64,000 bases of DNA, taken from NCBI RefSeq assembly GCF_900291475.1, contig NZ_OLMM01000005.1, forward strand, positions 366,592-430,591, read 5' to 3'. The translations under genes were made by a program, and so were the position numbers. The notes beneath the pieces are model-generated. The model ran no database searches, was not told the origin of the DNA, and worked only from the letters and a program-made list of their open reading frames with translations. Source of the DNA: Acidaminococcus hominis (GTDB taxonomy: Bacteria > Bacillota > Negativicutes > Acidaminococcales > Acidaminococcaceae). The stretch's first letter is position 1. Every line of letters begins with the position of its first letter. Positions 52,402 to 61,278 of the stretch are shown piece by piece.

Positions 52402-52689
52402 TTCTTCCTTGTACAATACGTCTTCGTATTCTTTTTTGCGTTTGAAAACCCCGGCTGCATAGGAGCATTGGGGAATGATTTTGGCCTGCTGCTGCCGGGC
52501 CATTTCTGCCACGCTGTAGACCAGCTGGCCGGCGATGCCCTGGCCGCCGTAATTGGGATCCACGATGGTATGGTCCAGGGTCCAGACCTTTCCTTCCGGT
52601 ACAAAGGTACAGGTGCCAATCACCTTGTCCCCGTCGTAGGCTGCGGCCCGTTTATGGGTGAGTTCCTGAATGATTTCAATAGCTGCCAT
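52399..52689 (-). CDS. Small GNAT-family N-acetyltransferase (YjdJ-like)
   Basis: A 96-residue single-domain GNAT protein of the short YjdJ/YidJ type. Strands and the acetyl-CoA loop are visible (GTCTFVPEGKVWTLDHTIVDPNYGGQGIAGQL contains the P-loop GGQGIAG, about residues 49-55) and the end is CSYAAGVFKRKKEYEDVLY. I used the ATG at 52689 behind GAGGAAG; the longer frame upstream has no ribosome site. The acceptor is unknown. It is transcribed towards glyS. Confidence 0.85.
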   Translation of the reverse strand: MAAIEIIQELTHKRAAAYDGDKVIGTCTFVPEGKVWTLDHTIVDPNYGGQGIAGQLVYSVAEMARQQQAKIIPQCSYAAGVFKRKKEYEDVLYKEE

Positions 52690-52804
52690 AGTATCTTCCT
52701 CCTTGTGCTGACAGTAGTTCATAGCTCTAGTATAGTACAGAATGGCAAAAAAAGCGGGCATTTTTTCGCTGTCCGCTTTTTCAAGAGAAAAGTAATTCAA
52801 TTTG

Positions 52805-53941
52805 TTACAGTTTTGCCAGGACTTGGGCCAGATCATCCCGCAGATCTTCCCAGTCTTCCAGGCCTACGGAGAAACGCAGCAGGGTATGGGTAATGCCCTT
52901 TTCTTCCGCTTCTTCCGGGGTCAGGTCCGCATGGGTCTGGGTAATGGGATAGGTAATCAGGCTTTCTGCGCCTCCCAGGCTTTCTGCAAACTGGATCAGT
53001 TTTACGCTTTCCAGAACCGTTTTGGCGGCTTCTGCGGTTTTTACGTAGAAGGAAATCATGCCGCCGAAGCCAGAAGCCTGCTTTTTCTGGATTGCATAGC
53101 CCGGATGGTCCGGCAGGCCGGGGTACAGCACCTTGACAATCTGGGGCTGCTCCTGCAGCCACTTGGCCAGGTGCTGGGCATTGTTTTCGTGCTGCTTCAT
53201 GCGCAGGGGCAGGGTGCGCAGGCTGCGGAGCATCAGCCAGGCGTCAAACACGCTGAGCATGGCGCCGGTGGTCTTGTAGATCAGGCGCAGCCGGGCAGCA
53301 ATTTCCGGGTCCTTGCTGATAACGAAGCCGGCCAGGATGTCGTTGTGGCCAGCCAGATATTTGGTGCCGCTGTGGAGCACAATATCGGCGCCCAGTTCCA
53401 GGGGACGCTGGAAGTAGGGGGTCAGGAACGTATTGTCTACAATCACCAGAAGGTTGTGGGCCGCTGCCAGTTCGTGAAGGGCTTTAAGGTCCGTAATTTC
53501 CATGGTGGGATTGGTGGGGGTTTCCAGGTAAATGGCTTTGGTAGCCGGGGTAATGGCTGCTTCCACCGCTTTCAGATCGCTGGTGTGGACGGCGGAGAAG
53601 GAAAGGCCCAGGGGTTCGTACACGGAACGGAACATCCGGAAGGAACCGCCGTACAGGTCAAAGCCGGTGATGATGTGGTCCCCGGTTCCAAACAGGCGCA
53701 TTACGGCGTCAATGGCGGCCATGCCGGTGGAAAAGCACAGGGCATCCACGCCGCCTTCCAGGGTAGTCATTACTTTTTCCAGGCGTTCGTGGGTGGGGTT
53801 GGATTCCCGGGTGTAGGCATAGCCCGTGGACTTGCCCAGTCCCGGATGGGCAAAGGTAGAAGTACAGTAGATGGCCGGGGATACGGCTCCCAGTGCATCG
53901 TTGGGGCCGTCCCCGTGGATACAGGCAGTGTTAAATTTCAT
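52805..53941 (-). CDS. Cys/Met-metabolism PLP enzyme (cystathionine gamma-synthase/lyase or methionine gamma-lyase)
   Basis: A 378-residue fold-type I PLP enzyme of the trans-sulfuration family. Motifs are YTRESNPTHERLEKV (about residues 43-57), CFSTGMAAIDAV, DNTFLTPYFQRPLELGAD and the PLP lysine in LHSGTKYLAGHND (about 192-204). The family includes MetB, MetC, MGL and O-acetylhomoserine sulfhydrylase, which sequence alone does not separate. ATG 53941 follows AAGGAGGAAAC. A small hairpin (TTCACC/GGTGAA, 53961-53975) lies just upstream of that site. Confidence 0.88.
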   Translation of the reverse strand: MKFNTACIHGDGPNDALGAVSPAIYCTSTFAHPGLGKSTGYAYTRESNPTHERLEKVMTTLEGGVDALCFSTGMAAIDAVMRLFGTGDHIITGFDLYGGSFRMFRSVYEPLGLSFSAVHTSDLKAVEAAITPATKAIYLETPTNPTMEITDLKALHELAAAHNLLVIVDNTFLTPYFQRPLELGADIVLHSGTKYLAGHNDILAGFVISKDPEIAARLRLIYKTTGAMLSVFDAWLMLRSLRTLPLRMKQHENNAQHLAKWLQEQPQIVKVLYPGLPDHPGYAIQKKQASGFGGMISFYVKTAEAAKTVLESVKLIQFAESLGGAESLITYPITQTHADLTPEEAEEKGITHTLLRFSVGLEDWEDLRDDLAQVLAKL

Positions 53942-54016
53942 GGCAGTTTCCTCCTTAGAATTCACCTGGGGTGAAGACAATACATAGTTAATTAATATAC
54001 TTTTAACGATGCCTAT

Positions 54017-54045
54017 ACATTACTGTTTTCCTGTAGGTTTGTCAA
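54017..54045 (-). promoter_or_regulatory. Promoter of the trans-sulfuration enzyme gene
   Basis: Minus strand: TTGACA (54045-54040), a 17-nt spacer and TAATGT (54022-54017). The leader of about 70 nt has no T-box or SAM riboswitch pattern. Confidence 0.65.
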
Positions 54046-54090
54046 GGTGGAACGGACCCTTATAGAATGGGGCTGGCAGGGGTAAAGTGG

Positions 54091-54119
54091 TTTTCTAATC
54101 CCGGCGGCTGTGATATAAT
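54091..54119 (+). promoter_or_regulatory. Promoter of gatCAB
   Basis: Extended -10 TGATATAAT (54111-54119) with a weak -35 TTTTCT 17 nt upstream. Confidence 0.65.
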
Positions 54120-54165
54120 CTTTGGGTACAAATGATTTTAAAAGATTTCGATAGGCGGTGAAGAA

Positions 54166-54453
54166 ATGAGCGTAACAGTAAGTGATGTAAAGCATATCGC
54201 AAATCTGTCCCGGCTGAATGTACCGGCGGACGAAATGGACAAGTTTGTAGAGCAGTTTAACCAAATCTTGAATTATGCTGAAATCTTAAAGAAAGTGGAT
54301 ACCGAAGGAATTGAACCTTCTCCCTACGTACTCCCCATCAGCAATGTGCTGCGGGAAGACGTGCCCCAGCACGGCGTAAGTCATGAAGAGGCAATGGAGA
54401 ATGCTCCGGAAGAATACGAGGGCGGTTTTAAGGTTCCTCGGGTCATCGAATAA
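54166..54453 (+). CDS. gatC: Asp/Glu-tRNA(Asn/Gln) amidotransferase subunit C
   Basis: A 95-residue GatC, the clamp between GatA and GatB. The start [20 protein letters not shown] and the end [15 protein letters not shown] are family hallmarks. GGCGGTGAAGAA precedes the ATG. It is the first gene of the gatCAB operon, 14 nt before gatA. The presence of GatCAB implies indirect synthesis of Gln-tRNA and/or Asn-tRNA. Confidence 0.95.
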   Translation: MSVTVSDVKHIANLSRLNVPADEMDKFVEQFNQILNYAEILKKVDTEGIEPSPYVLPISNVLREDVPQHGVSHEEAMENAPEEYEGGFKVPRVIE

Positions 54454-54467
54454 GAGGAGGCAGAACA

Positions 54468-55934
54468 GTGGCTTTATATAACGAAACAGCACACGAGCTT
54501 CATGAGAAGCTGGTGAAAAAAGAAATCAGCTCCGTTGAGCTGACCAAAGCCGTTTATGACCGGATTGACGCAGTGGAAGATCAGGTCAAGGCTTACCTGA
54601 CTTTGGATAAGGAAAACGCCCTGGCACAGGCTGCCAAGGTGGATGCCAAAATTGCAGCGGGAGAAACCCTTCGGCCTTTGGCTGGGGTGCCCGGCGCCAT
54701 CAAAGACAATATCAGCACCAAAGGCCTGCGCACCACCTGCGCTTCCAAGATGCTGGAAAACTTTATTCCTGTTTACGATGCCCATGTCATCGAAAAACTG
54801 AGACAGGACGAAACCATTTTCCTGGGCAAGACCAACATGGACGAATTTGCCATGGGCTCTACCACGGAAACTTCCCATTTCCAAATTACCCACAATCCCT
54901 GGGATCTGTCCCGGGTACCGGGCGGTTCTTCCGGCGGCAGCGCTGCTGCCATTGCAGCCGGCGAAGCCATTTGGAGCCTGGGCAGTGATACCGGCGGTTC
55001 CATCCGTCAGCCCGCTTCCTTCAACGGCTGCGTAGGGATTAAACCCACCTATGGCCGGGTTTCCCGTTATGGCTGTGTAGCTTTTGCTTCTTCCCTGGAC
55101 CAGATTGGACCCATTACCCGGGACGTCACCGACGCTGCCCTGGTACTGAACACCATCTGCGGGGTAGATGCCCACGATTCCACCTCCTACAACGCCCCGG
55201 TGCCTGATTTCACCAAGGCTCTGCGGCAGGATGTAAAGGGTCTGACCATTGGTCTGCCCAAGGAATATTTCGGTCAGGGCACGGATCCCAAGGTTGCTGA
55301 ACAGATCCGCCTGGCTGCCAAGAAATACGAAGAACTGGGTGCCAAGGTCATTGAAGTGTCCCTGCCCCATACGGAATATGCCGTAATTACCTATTACATC
55401 ATTGCTCCGGCTGAAGCTTCCGCCAACCTGGGCCGTTACGACGGCGTACGGTATGGTTTCCGGGATGCCCAAGCGGAATCCGCTCCGGAAATGATGCGCA
55501 AGAGCCGTACCGAAGGCTTCGGCCAGGAAGTACGCCGCCGCATTATGCTGGGCACCTACGTACTCAGCTCCGGTTACTATGATGCCTACTACAACAAGGC
55601 CATGCAGGTACGGACCCTGATCCGCCGGGACTTTGACGAAGCCTTCAAGCAATGCGATGTACTGATGACTCCCACTTCCCCTGTGGTTGCTTATCCTCTG
55701 GATGGGAAAATGGATCCCCTGACGGTCTACATGCTGGACGTAACCACCATCCCGGTGAATATGGCCGGCCTGCCCGGTATTTCCATTCCCTGCGGCTTTG
55801 TGGATGGGATGCCGGTAGGTGCGCAGCTGATCGGCAAGGCCCTGGATGAGGAAACCCTGCTGCGGGCTGCTTACACCTTTGAACAGGCTACGGATTTCCA
55901 TAAATCTGTGGCGTCCCTGGGAGGTAAGAAATAA
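54468..55934 (+). CDS. gatA: Asp/Glu-tRNA(Asn/Gln) amidotransferase subunit A
   Basis: A 488-residue amidase that frees ammonia from glutamine or asparagine. The Ser-cisSer-Lys triad is visible in [11 protein letters not shown] (Lys near residue 78), [14 protein letters not shown] (~150-163) and [14 protein letters not shown] (nucleophile Ser near 177). The start is GTG, 7 nt after AGAGGAGGC. It overlaps gatB by one base (TAATG). Confidence 0.96.
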   Translation: MALYNETAHELHEKLVKKEISSVELTKAVYDRIDAVEDQVKAYLTLDKENALAQAAKVDAKIAAGETLRPLAGVPGAIKDNISTKGLRTTCASKMLENFIPVYDAHVIEKLRQDETIFLGKTNMDEFAMGSTTETSHFQITHNPWDLSRVPGGSSGGSAAAIAAGEAIWSLGSDTGGSIRQPASFNGCVGIKPTYGRVSRYGCVAFASSLDQIGPITRDVTDAALVLNTICGVDAHDSTSYNAPVPDFTKALRQDVKGLTIGLPKEYFGQGTDPKVAEQIRLAAKKYEELGAKVIEVSLPHTEYAVITYYIIAPAEASANLGRYDGVRYGFRDAQAESAPEMMRKSRTEGFGQEVRRRIMLGTYVLSSGYYDAYYNKAMQVRTLIRRDFDEAFKQCDVLMTPTSPVVAYPLDGKMDPLTVYMLDVTTIPVNMAGLPGISIPCGFVDGMPVGAQLIGKALDEETLLRAAYTFEQATDFHKSVASLGGKK

Positions 55935-57382
55935 TGACAGAATATATTACCGTAATCGGTTTGGAAGTCCATGCAGAACTGAAAACCAAAACCAAGGCTT
56001 TCTGCTCCTGCTCTACGGAATTCGGCGGCGCCCCCAACACCCATGTGTGCCCGGTTTGCCTGGGCATGCCCGGTGCCCTGCCCGTAATCAATAAACAAAT
56101 GGTGGAATTTGCCCTGCGTTTTGGCCTGGCCGTGAACTGCGACATCCAACACTACAGCAAATTCGACAGAAAGAACTACTTCTATCCGGATTTGGCCAAA
56201 GCCTACCAGATTTCCCAATTCTATCAGCCCATCTGCCTGAACGGCCATGTGGACATCAACGTGGATGGGGAAACCAAACGCATTGGCATTACCCGGATCC
56301 ATATGGAAGAAGATGCCGGCAAACTGGTGCACTCCGGTGCCTCCATCAGCACTTCCGATTTCTCCGCCGTGGACTACAACCGTGCCGGCGTACCCCTGAT
56401 TGAAATCGTATCCGAACCGGATATGCGCAGTGCCGCTGAAGCCCGGGCCTATATGGAAAAACTGCGTTCCTATTTGCAGTACACCGAAGTCTGCGATGGG
56501 AAAATGCAGGAAGGCAGCATGCGCTGCGATGCCAACATTTCCATTATGCCTGTAGGCGCCAAGAAATTCGGCACCCGTGCAGAAATCAAGAACCTGAACT
56601 CCTTCAAAGCCCTGGAAAGAGCCATTGAATACGAAGTAGAACGCCAGAAGGAAATCCTGGAAGACGGCGGCCATGTGGTACAGGAAACCCGTACCTGGGA
56701 CGATGCCCAAGGCATGACCTTCTCCATGCGTTCCAAGGAAGAAGCCCACGATTACCGCTACTTCCCGGAACCGGACCTGGCTCCCATCATCATTGATGAT
56801 GCCTGGATCGAACGGGCCAGAAAAGCCCTGCCGGAACTGCCGGATGCCCGGAAGGAACGGCTGATCAAGGAAAAAGGTTTGCAGGAATACGATGCAGAAC
56901 TGTTGGTAGCCGACAAGAAAATGGCCGAGTACTTCGATGCTGCCATTGAAGGCGTGGAAGACGTAAAAGGTGTAGCCAACTGGATGCTGGGTGACGTTTC
57001 CGCCTACCTGAATGCCAACAACTGCACCATCAGCGAGTTCCCCATTTCTGCCAAGCATTTGGGCGAAATGGTCAACCTGATCAAAAAAGGCGTTCTGTCC
57101 AGCAAGCTGGCCAAGAAGGTCTTTGCAGAAATGCTCAAGAGTGATAAAGCTCCTTCCGTACTGGTGAAGGAACTGGGCCTGGAACAAGTCAGCGATGCTG
57201 GTGCCATCCAAGCCATGGTGGATGAAGTGATTGCAGCCAACCCGCAGTCCGTTGCCGACTTCAAGGCCGGCAAGGATAAGGCCATTGGCTTCCTGGTAGG
57301 CCAGATCATGAAGAAATCCCGTGGGAAAGCCAACCCGGGCATGGTCAACCAGCTGATCATCAAAACCATCAAAGGGGAATAA
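55934..57382 (+). CDS. gatB: Asp/Glu-tRNA(Asn/Gln) amidotransferase subunit B
   Basis: A 482-residue GatB that activates the misacylated Glu or Asp on the tRNA. The start [18 protein letters not shown], the zinc cysteines CSC..CPVC (about residues 18-41) and the kinase-like [17 protein letters not shown] are present. The YqeY-like tRNA-binding tail covers about 400-482. The operon ends at the large hairpin that begins 32 nt later. Confidence 0.96.
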   Translation: MTEYITVIGLEVHAELKTKTKAFCSCSTEFGGAPNTHVCPVCLGMPGALPVINKQMVEFALRFGLAVNCDIQHYSKFDRKNYFYPDLAKAYQISQFYQPICLNGHVDINVDGETKRIGITRIHMEEDAGKLVHSGASISTSDFSAVDYNRAGVPLIEIVSEPDMRSAAEARAYMEKLRSYLQYTEVCDGKMQEGSMRCDANISIMPVGAKKFGTRAEIKNLNSFKALERAIEYEVERQKEILEDGGHVVQETRTWDDAQGMTFSMRSKEEAHDYRYFPEPDLAPIIIDDAWIERARKALPELPDARKERLIKEKGLQEYDAELLVADKKMAEYFDAAIEGVEDVKGVANWMLGDVSAYLNANNCTISEFPISAKHLGEMVNLIKKGVLSSKLAKKVFAEMLKSDKAPSVLVKELGLEQVSDAGAIQAMVDEVIAANPQSVADFKAGKDKAIGFLVGQIMKKSRGKANPGMVNQLIIKTIKGE

Positions 57383-57414
57383 GAAAAACTGACCTGGCTT
57401 GCCAGGCAGTGCGG

Positions 57415-57538
57415 AAAGTCTGAAGTCTAAGCCTGTAGGGATACTTTGCTTAGAATTTGCCGCAGGGCGGTGCCTAGGTGCCGCCGGCGGGGAATATAAG
57501 CGAAGGGATGCCTGCGGGCTGGACTTCGGACTTTTTTT
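57415..57538 (+). repeat. Large near-palindrome (about 58 nt per arm) after gatB
   Basis: Bases 57415-57474 and 57478-57534 form one long imperfect inverted repeat, followed by Ts. Pairs include AAAGTCTGAAGTC with GACTTCGGACTTT, AGCCTGTAGGGAT with ATGCCTGCGGGCT, GCTTA with TAAGC, GCCGC with GCGGG, and an apical GGCGG with CCGCC. Most differences between the arms are T against C, which keep G-U pairs in RNA. It may be an unusually large terminator, a structured RNA or a MITE-like remnant. The rest of 57383-57628 shows only a CCTGGC/GCCAGG hairpin. Confidence 0.75.
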
Positions 57539-57620
57539 GTGGAAAATTTTGGCGTCAGGCGCTTGGGGTGGGCAGGGCAGTTCACAAACTATTCGCTTTT
57601 GGCATAGAAGTAAATGATAG

Positions 57621-57657
57621 ATAGGTATTTTACATTTTTGAACAAACAAGGTAGTAT
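57621..57657 (+). promoter_or_regulatory. Promoter of the SGNH-lipoprotein unit with shared motif
   Basis: TTTACA (57629-57634), a 17-nt spacer and TAGTAT (57652-57657). The -35 lies in ATAGGTATTTTACATT (57621-57636), identical to 60660-60675. TAGGTATTTTACA has the T-N11-A form of LysR sites. Confidence 0.65.
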
Positions 57658-57747
57658 GATGACAAGAAAGAACCAAAACCTGCAAACCCTATGGCAGTTA
57701 TTGCCATTGCTTGTCCGGCTGCTTGGCCGCAGAAAGGAGTGCTGAAT

Positions 57748-59079
57748 ATGCTGCACCAACGGGCCCCCAGACCCTTACTGGGAAAAGTATTGATGATGTT
57801 TTTGCTGCCCGCCCTGCTGCTGGGGACGTTTACCGCCCAGCGGCTGAAAAGCAGCCCGGCTGCGGCCCTTTCCTCAGAGGAAGAACCGGTTCAGCAGGAA
57901 CTGGGCATGATCCAATGGCCTCAGAACCTGAACGCGGTCCGCTACGAAGTGGAAATTTTCCCGGCGGACAAAACTTCCCCGGATCCCCAAAAGCCGGCAC
58001 CCCAGGCGGTGTACCGGAATGAGCAGGTGTTTACCAGCAACCTGCTTTTGCCGGAGCAGCAATTTGCCCAGGAGCGGAAGCAGAACATTCCCCTTTTGTG
58101 GCGGGTCCGGGCCTTTGACCTGGACGGCAACCCCATTACCCCCTACTCTCAGCCCCAAAGCCTGACCCAGAGCTGGCGGAAGGTGGACCGGGATGCTCCT
58201 CTGCCCCGGCCCAGTGCCACCAAGGGCAATGCTACGGTGCTGCTGTACCCGGTATATGCCTATACGGGCAACCCGGGGGCAGAAAAATACGAAGTGGAAG
58301 TGACGGACCGGTATCCGGAAAATCCCGAGGGCTACCTGACTTCCCGCTACCGGGTCTATGCAGAAGAAACGGTGCTGACGGACCTGTATGATGCAGAGCC
58401 CCGGATTGGGGAATTCTACTGGCGGGTCCGGGGCATGGATAAGAACGGCCGGCCGGTAGGGATTTGGAGTGAACCCCAGAAGATTACCAACAACCCGGAT
58501 AAGAAATGGGTGGCGGGAATTTACGGGGACAGCATTTCCCACGGGGGCGGGCACCTGTCCTTTAGTCCCGTGGACTACGCCTACAGCTATGGGCACTATC
58601 TGAATTTCCCGGTAATCAACCTGTCCCAAAGCGGGGATACCAGTGAAATGATGGTGGACCGGTTTGATCAGGACGTGACGCCCTTTCATATCCAGTATCT
58701 GCTGATTATGGGCGGCAGCAACAGCCTTCGGGCTGGGGTGCCCGCAGAAGACGTGATTGCAGACCTGAAAACCCTGCAGCAGAAGGCCCGGGAACGGGGA
58801 ATTATGCCCATCCTGCTGACCCTTCCGCCCATCAATCCGGCCAACATTCAAAAGGCTTTTGATGAACCTACGGACGAAAACTGGCAGGCTGCCTTTGCTG
58901 AAGTAAACCGGTTTATCCGTACCCAGCCCCATATTGATGTGGCGGCGCCCTTTGAGGCAATGGGGGACGAGCTTCCCACCAATTTGGCCCTGGACGGCAT
59001 CCATGGGGACTGGAACATGAAAAAAATCATGGGCCGGGTCATCAACCAGCATATCGGAGAATTCAAACCGTTATCATGA
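57748..59079 (+). CDS. SGNH/GDSL-family hydrolase, exported or membrane-anchored
   Basis: A 443-residue protein with an N-terminal hydrophobic segment (about residues 11-29), a long extracytoplasmic region with two fibronectin-like repeats (ending near WRVRAFDLDG and WRVRGMDKNG) and a C-terminal SGNH hydrolase domain (about 250-443). The catalytic blocks are IYGDSISHGGG (Ser), MGGSNSL (Asn) and LDGIHGDW (Asp/His). ATG 57748 follows AGAAAGGAGTG. It is an esterase or deacetylase acting on envelope or extracellular glycans by inference, co-transcribed with the next lipoprotein gene. Confidence 0.82.
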   Translation: MLHQRAPRPLLGKVLMMFLLPALLLGTFTAQRLKSSPAAALSSEEEPVQQELGMIQWPQNLNAVRYEVEIFPADKTSPDPQKPAPQAVYRNEQVFTSNLLLPEQQFAQERKQNIPLLWRVRAFDLDGNPITPYSQPQSLTQSWRKVDRDAPLPRPSATKGNATVLLYPVYAYTGNPGAEKYEVEVTDRYPENPEGYLTSRYRVYAEETVLTDLYDAEPRIGEFYWRVRGMDKNGRPVGIWSEPQKITNNPDKKWVAGIYGDSISHGGGHLSFSPVDYAYSYGHYLNFPVINLSQSGDTSEMMVDRFDQDVTPFHIQYLLIMGGSNSLRAGVPAEDVIADLKTLQQKARERGIMPILLTLPPINPANIQKAFDEPTDENWQAAFAEVNRFIRTQPHIDVAAPFEAMGDELPTNLALDGIHGDWNMKKIMGRVINQHIGEFKPLS

Positions 59080-59098
59080 GCTAAGGGGGAAAGGAAGA

Positions 59099-59626
59099 AT
59101 GTTTATGCAGAAAAAACGGTGTTTGGCCGGACTGGCAGGACTGCTTTGCTGCCTTTCTTTGGCGGCCTGCGGGTCAGTGGCGTCTACAGGAACGGGCAGC
59201 AGCACGGCCCAGGAAACCAAAACGGCGGCTACGGAGAAAACGGCTTCCGCCAGCGCATCACAGAAGACGATGCCAATTAGGCTAACCGTAAATGGAAAGC
59301 AGGTGAAAGCCCATTTCAATGACTCAGCTCCTGCCCAGGAACTTTTGGGACAGCTGCCCAAAACGGTTACCCTGAATCCGTCGGACAACGATTTTTGTGG
59401 GGATACCCTGGACCTGTCCTATAAAGCCAGCGATGTGCAAAGCGGATATAAAAACGGGGACCTGGCTTACTGGCCGCCGGCCAAGAACTTTGTCATATTC
59501 GTAAAGGACGAGGAAAAATCTGCGTCCATTGGCAATCTGGTAATTTTGGGCCATGTGGATGAACCCCAAGCCGTCCTGAACGCCTTGCAGGGAACCTTAA
59601 AAGTTGAAATAGCCAAAGCCCAGTGA
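59099..59626 (+). CDS. Cyclophilin-like fold lipoprotein
   Basis: A 175-residue lipoprotein. The signal peptide ends in a canonical LAAC with Cys24 lipidated, followed by a Thr/Ala/Ser-rich linker (about 27-57). The domain (about 59-173) fits the cyclophilin-like (Cyclophil_like2) family: IRLTVNGKQVKAHFNDSAPAQ... GYKNGDLAYWPPAKNFVIFV... ILGHVDEP. It is the most divergent of the three copies here. ATG 59105 is an alternative start. It lies 19 nt after the SGNH gene. No enzyme activity is known. Confidence 0.78.
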   Translation: MFMQKKRCLAGLAGLLCCLSLAACGSVASTGTGSSTAQETKTAATEKTASASASQKTMPIRLTVNGKQVKAHFNDSAPAQELLGQLPKTVTLNPSDNDFCGDTLDLSYKASDVQSGYKNGDLAYWPPAKNFVIFVKDEEKSASIGNLVILGHVDEPQAVLNALQGTLKVEIAKAQ

Positions 59627-59638
59627 GCTGGGCACAGC

Positions 59639-59670
59639 GGAGACTGCTTCCCAGGGAGCAGTCTCTCTTG
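59639..59670 (+). terminator. Hairpin after the first lipoprotein gene
   Basis: GGAGACTGCT pairs with AGCAGTCTC around TCCCAGGG; the tail CTCTTG is a weak T-run. Confidence 0.5.
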
Positions 59671-59706
59671 CGTACCTGAAACTTTCCGCAGACAGGAGGA
59701 ATTACT

Positions 59707-60588
59707 ATGGAACTGCGCCTGTTACAATATTTCCTGATGGTGGCTCAGGAAGAAAATATCACCAAAGCAGCGGAACTGCTGCACCTGACCCAGCCCACCC
59801 TGTCCCGGCAGCTGGCCCAACTGGAAAAAGAACTGGGAGAGAAATTGTTTGTCCGGGGACGCCATTTTCATTTAACCGAAACCGGGGTAATCCTGCGTCA
59901 TCAGGCCCTGGAAATCGTGTCCATGATGGACAAGCTGGAAAATGATATACATCACCATGGGGAAGTTGCCGGCAATATCCGCATCGGCTGCGGAGGCCTG
60001 AAATGTGTCCAGTTTTTGATGCGGTGCATGACGGAGTTCCAGCAGGAATATCCGGAGGTGACCTTTGACCTCCAAAACAGCAATGCGGTGGACATTAAGG
60101 AACAGCTGGAGCATGGCACCCTGGATTTGGGCGTCATGATGGAGCCGGTGGATACTTCTTCCTTTGATTACATCCGCATGAAGGATGTGGATTATTGGGG
60201 ACTGCTGATGGCGGCGGACTGCCCTTTGGCCCAGAAGGAATACATTACGGAAAAGGACTTGAAGGATCTGCCCATTATTGTCAGCAACCGGCAGATTCTC
60301 CGGGGGGAGCTCCAGCATTGGCTGAAGGGAAGGCTGAACATCAGGGCTACCTACAATATCATTACCAATGTGGCCAATGTAGTCAGGGAGGGCTATCTGA
60401 AGGCCCTGACCATTGATGGGGTGGTATCCCTGTATGATCCCCAAAAGGTGGTGTTCCGCCGGTTGGAACCGGTCCTTCCGGCTACTTCTGTGCTGGCCTG
60501 GAAGCGGTTCACCCCGGAGCTTCATGCGGTAGAAAAATTTTTGGAGTTCTTCCGGAAAAAGCACGATGCATATACGCCCCAAGACTAA
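59707..60588 (+). CDS. LysR-family transcriptional regulator of the lipoprotein cluster
   Basis: A 293-residue LysR regulator. The DNA-binding start MELRLLQYFLMVAQEENITK and TQPTLSRQLAQLEKELGEKL are typical, with an effector domain at about 90-290. CAGGAGGAATT precedes the ATG. It sits in the middle of the SGNH/lipoprotein/flavodoxin cluster with its own terminator, and the promoters on both sides share a T-N11-A motif, so it probably controls them. LysR genes next to flavodoxin and cyclophilin-like genes are common in Firmicutes. Confidence 0.88.
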   Translation: MELRLLQYFLMVAQEENITKAAELLHLTQPTLSRQLAQLEKELGEKLFVRGRHFHLTETGVILRHQALEIVSMMDKLENDIHHHGEVAGNIRIGCGGLKCVQFLMRCMTEFQQEYPEVTFDLQNSNAVDIKEQLEHGTLDLGVMMEPVDTSSFDYIRMKDVDYWGLLMAADCPLAQKEYITEKDLKDLPIIVSNRQILRGELQHWLKGRLNIRATYNIITNVANVVREGYLKALTIDGVVSLYDPQKVVFRRLEPVLPATSVLAWKRFTPELHAVEKFLEFFRKKHDAYTPQD

Positions 60589-60592
60589 TGGC

Positions 60593-60618
60593 AGCGCTGG
60601 CTTTCCAGCGCTTTTTTT
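60593..60618 (+). terminator. Terminator after the LysR gene
   Basis: AGCGCTGG, loop CTTT, CCAGCGCT, then TTTTTTT. Confidence 0.92.
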
Positions 60619-60624
60619 GCATCG

Positions 60625-60696
60625 TTAGAATGCCTTTCAGGCATTGGATGCAAGCTGAAATAGGTATTTTACATTCTAATGGGAAAAAGGTAGAGT
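60625..60696 (+). promoter_or_regulatory. Operator-promoter region of the lipoprotein-flavodoxin unit
   Basis: The promoter is TTTACA (60668-60673), 17 nt, TAGAGT (60691-60696), with the 16-base ATAGGTATTTTACATT at 60660-60675. TTAGAATG (60625-60632) pairs with CATTCTAA (60672-60679), and ATGCCT/AGGCAT forms a small palindrome between them. This suggests looping or multi-site binding by the LysR protein. Confidence 0.6.
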
Positions 60697-60736
60697 AGAA
60701 GCAGAAAGCAAACATAACTGATAGGGAGGAACGCAT

Positions 60737-61261
60737 ATGAAAGGAAAATGGATGCTGGTTACCGGTGTATTGCTGGTGGTGGGAATGCTGGCAGGAGGCT
60801 GCGGCAGTGCCCAGTCGTCCCAAGGCGGGCAAAGCCAGCCGGCCGCCCAGCCGGGAAAAACAGCGGCAGCCCAGGAAAATACGGCAAAAGGTCCGGTGGA
60901 CCTGAAACACGCCAAACTGAAAATTACGGTAGGGGATCAGGTGCTGTGGGCTACGGTGGAAGACAATGCCACCATGCGCGCCCTGGCCCAGAAACTGCCG
61001 CTGACCCTGGATATGCAAAATCTGTACGGCCGGGAAATGTGCTATCGGTTTGGCGCCGGTACTTTCCCTACAGAAAAGACCCGGTCCGACCGCTACGCTG
61101 TAGGGGATCTGGTGTACTGGGCTCCCCGGGGAAGCTTTGTGATTCTCTACAAGCAGAATGGGGAAGAATTTGAACGGCAGCAATTGGGCCATATTGACCA
61201 GGGCGTAGAGCTTTTTGACGGGGCCGGGGACAAGAAGGTTACCTTTGAGCTGCAGCAGTAG
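60737..61261 (+). CDS. Cyclophilin-like fold lipoprotein
   Basis: A 174-residue predicted lipoprotein. The signal sequence ends AGGC, so Cys22 would be lipidated, with Ala rather than Leu at -3. A Gln/Ala-rich linker (about 25-55) leads to the cyclophilin-like domain: LKITVGDQVLWATVEDNATM... ALAQKLPLTLDMQNLYGREM... YAVGDLVYWAPRGSFVILYK... LGHID. It is closely related to the copy at 62043. GGGAGGAACGC precedes the ATG. The flavodoxin-like lipoprotein gene follows 17 nt later in the same transcript. Confidence 0.8.
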   Translation: MKGKWMLVTGVLLVVGMLAGGCGSAQSSQGGQSQPAAQPGKTAAAQENTAKGPVDLKHAKLKITVGDQVLWATVEDNATMRALAQKLPLTLDMQNLYGREMCYRFGAGTFPTEKTRSDRYAVGDLVYWAPRGSFVILYKQNGEEFERQQLGHIDQGVELFDGAGDKKVTFELQQ

Positions 61262-61278
61262 ACTGGAGGCAGGACGCT

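Noticed and set aside
52802-53974. 390-codon ORF on the plus strand
   Set aside because: It is the antisense shadow of the trans-sulfuration PLP enzyme gene, which has clear family motifs and a ribosome site.
57399-57617. 72-codon ORF in the gatB-SGNH gap
   Set aside because: It lies within the large inverted repeat, has no ribosome site and resembles no protein.
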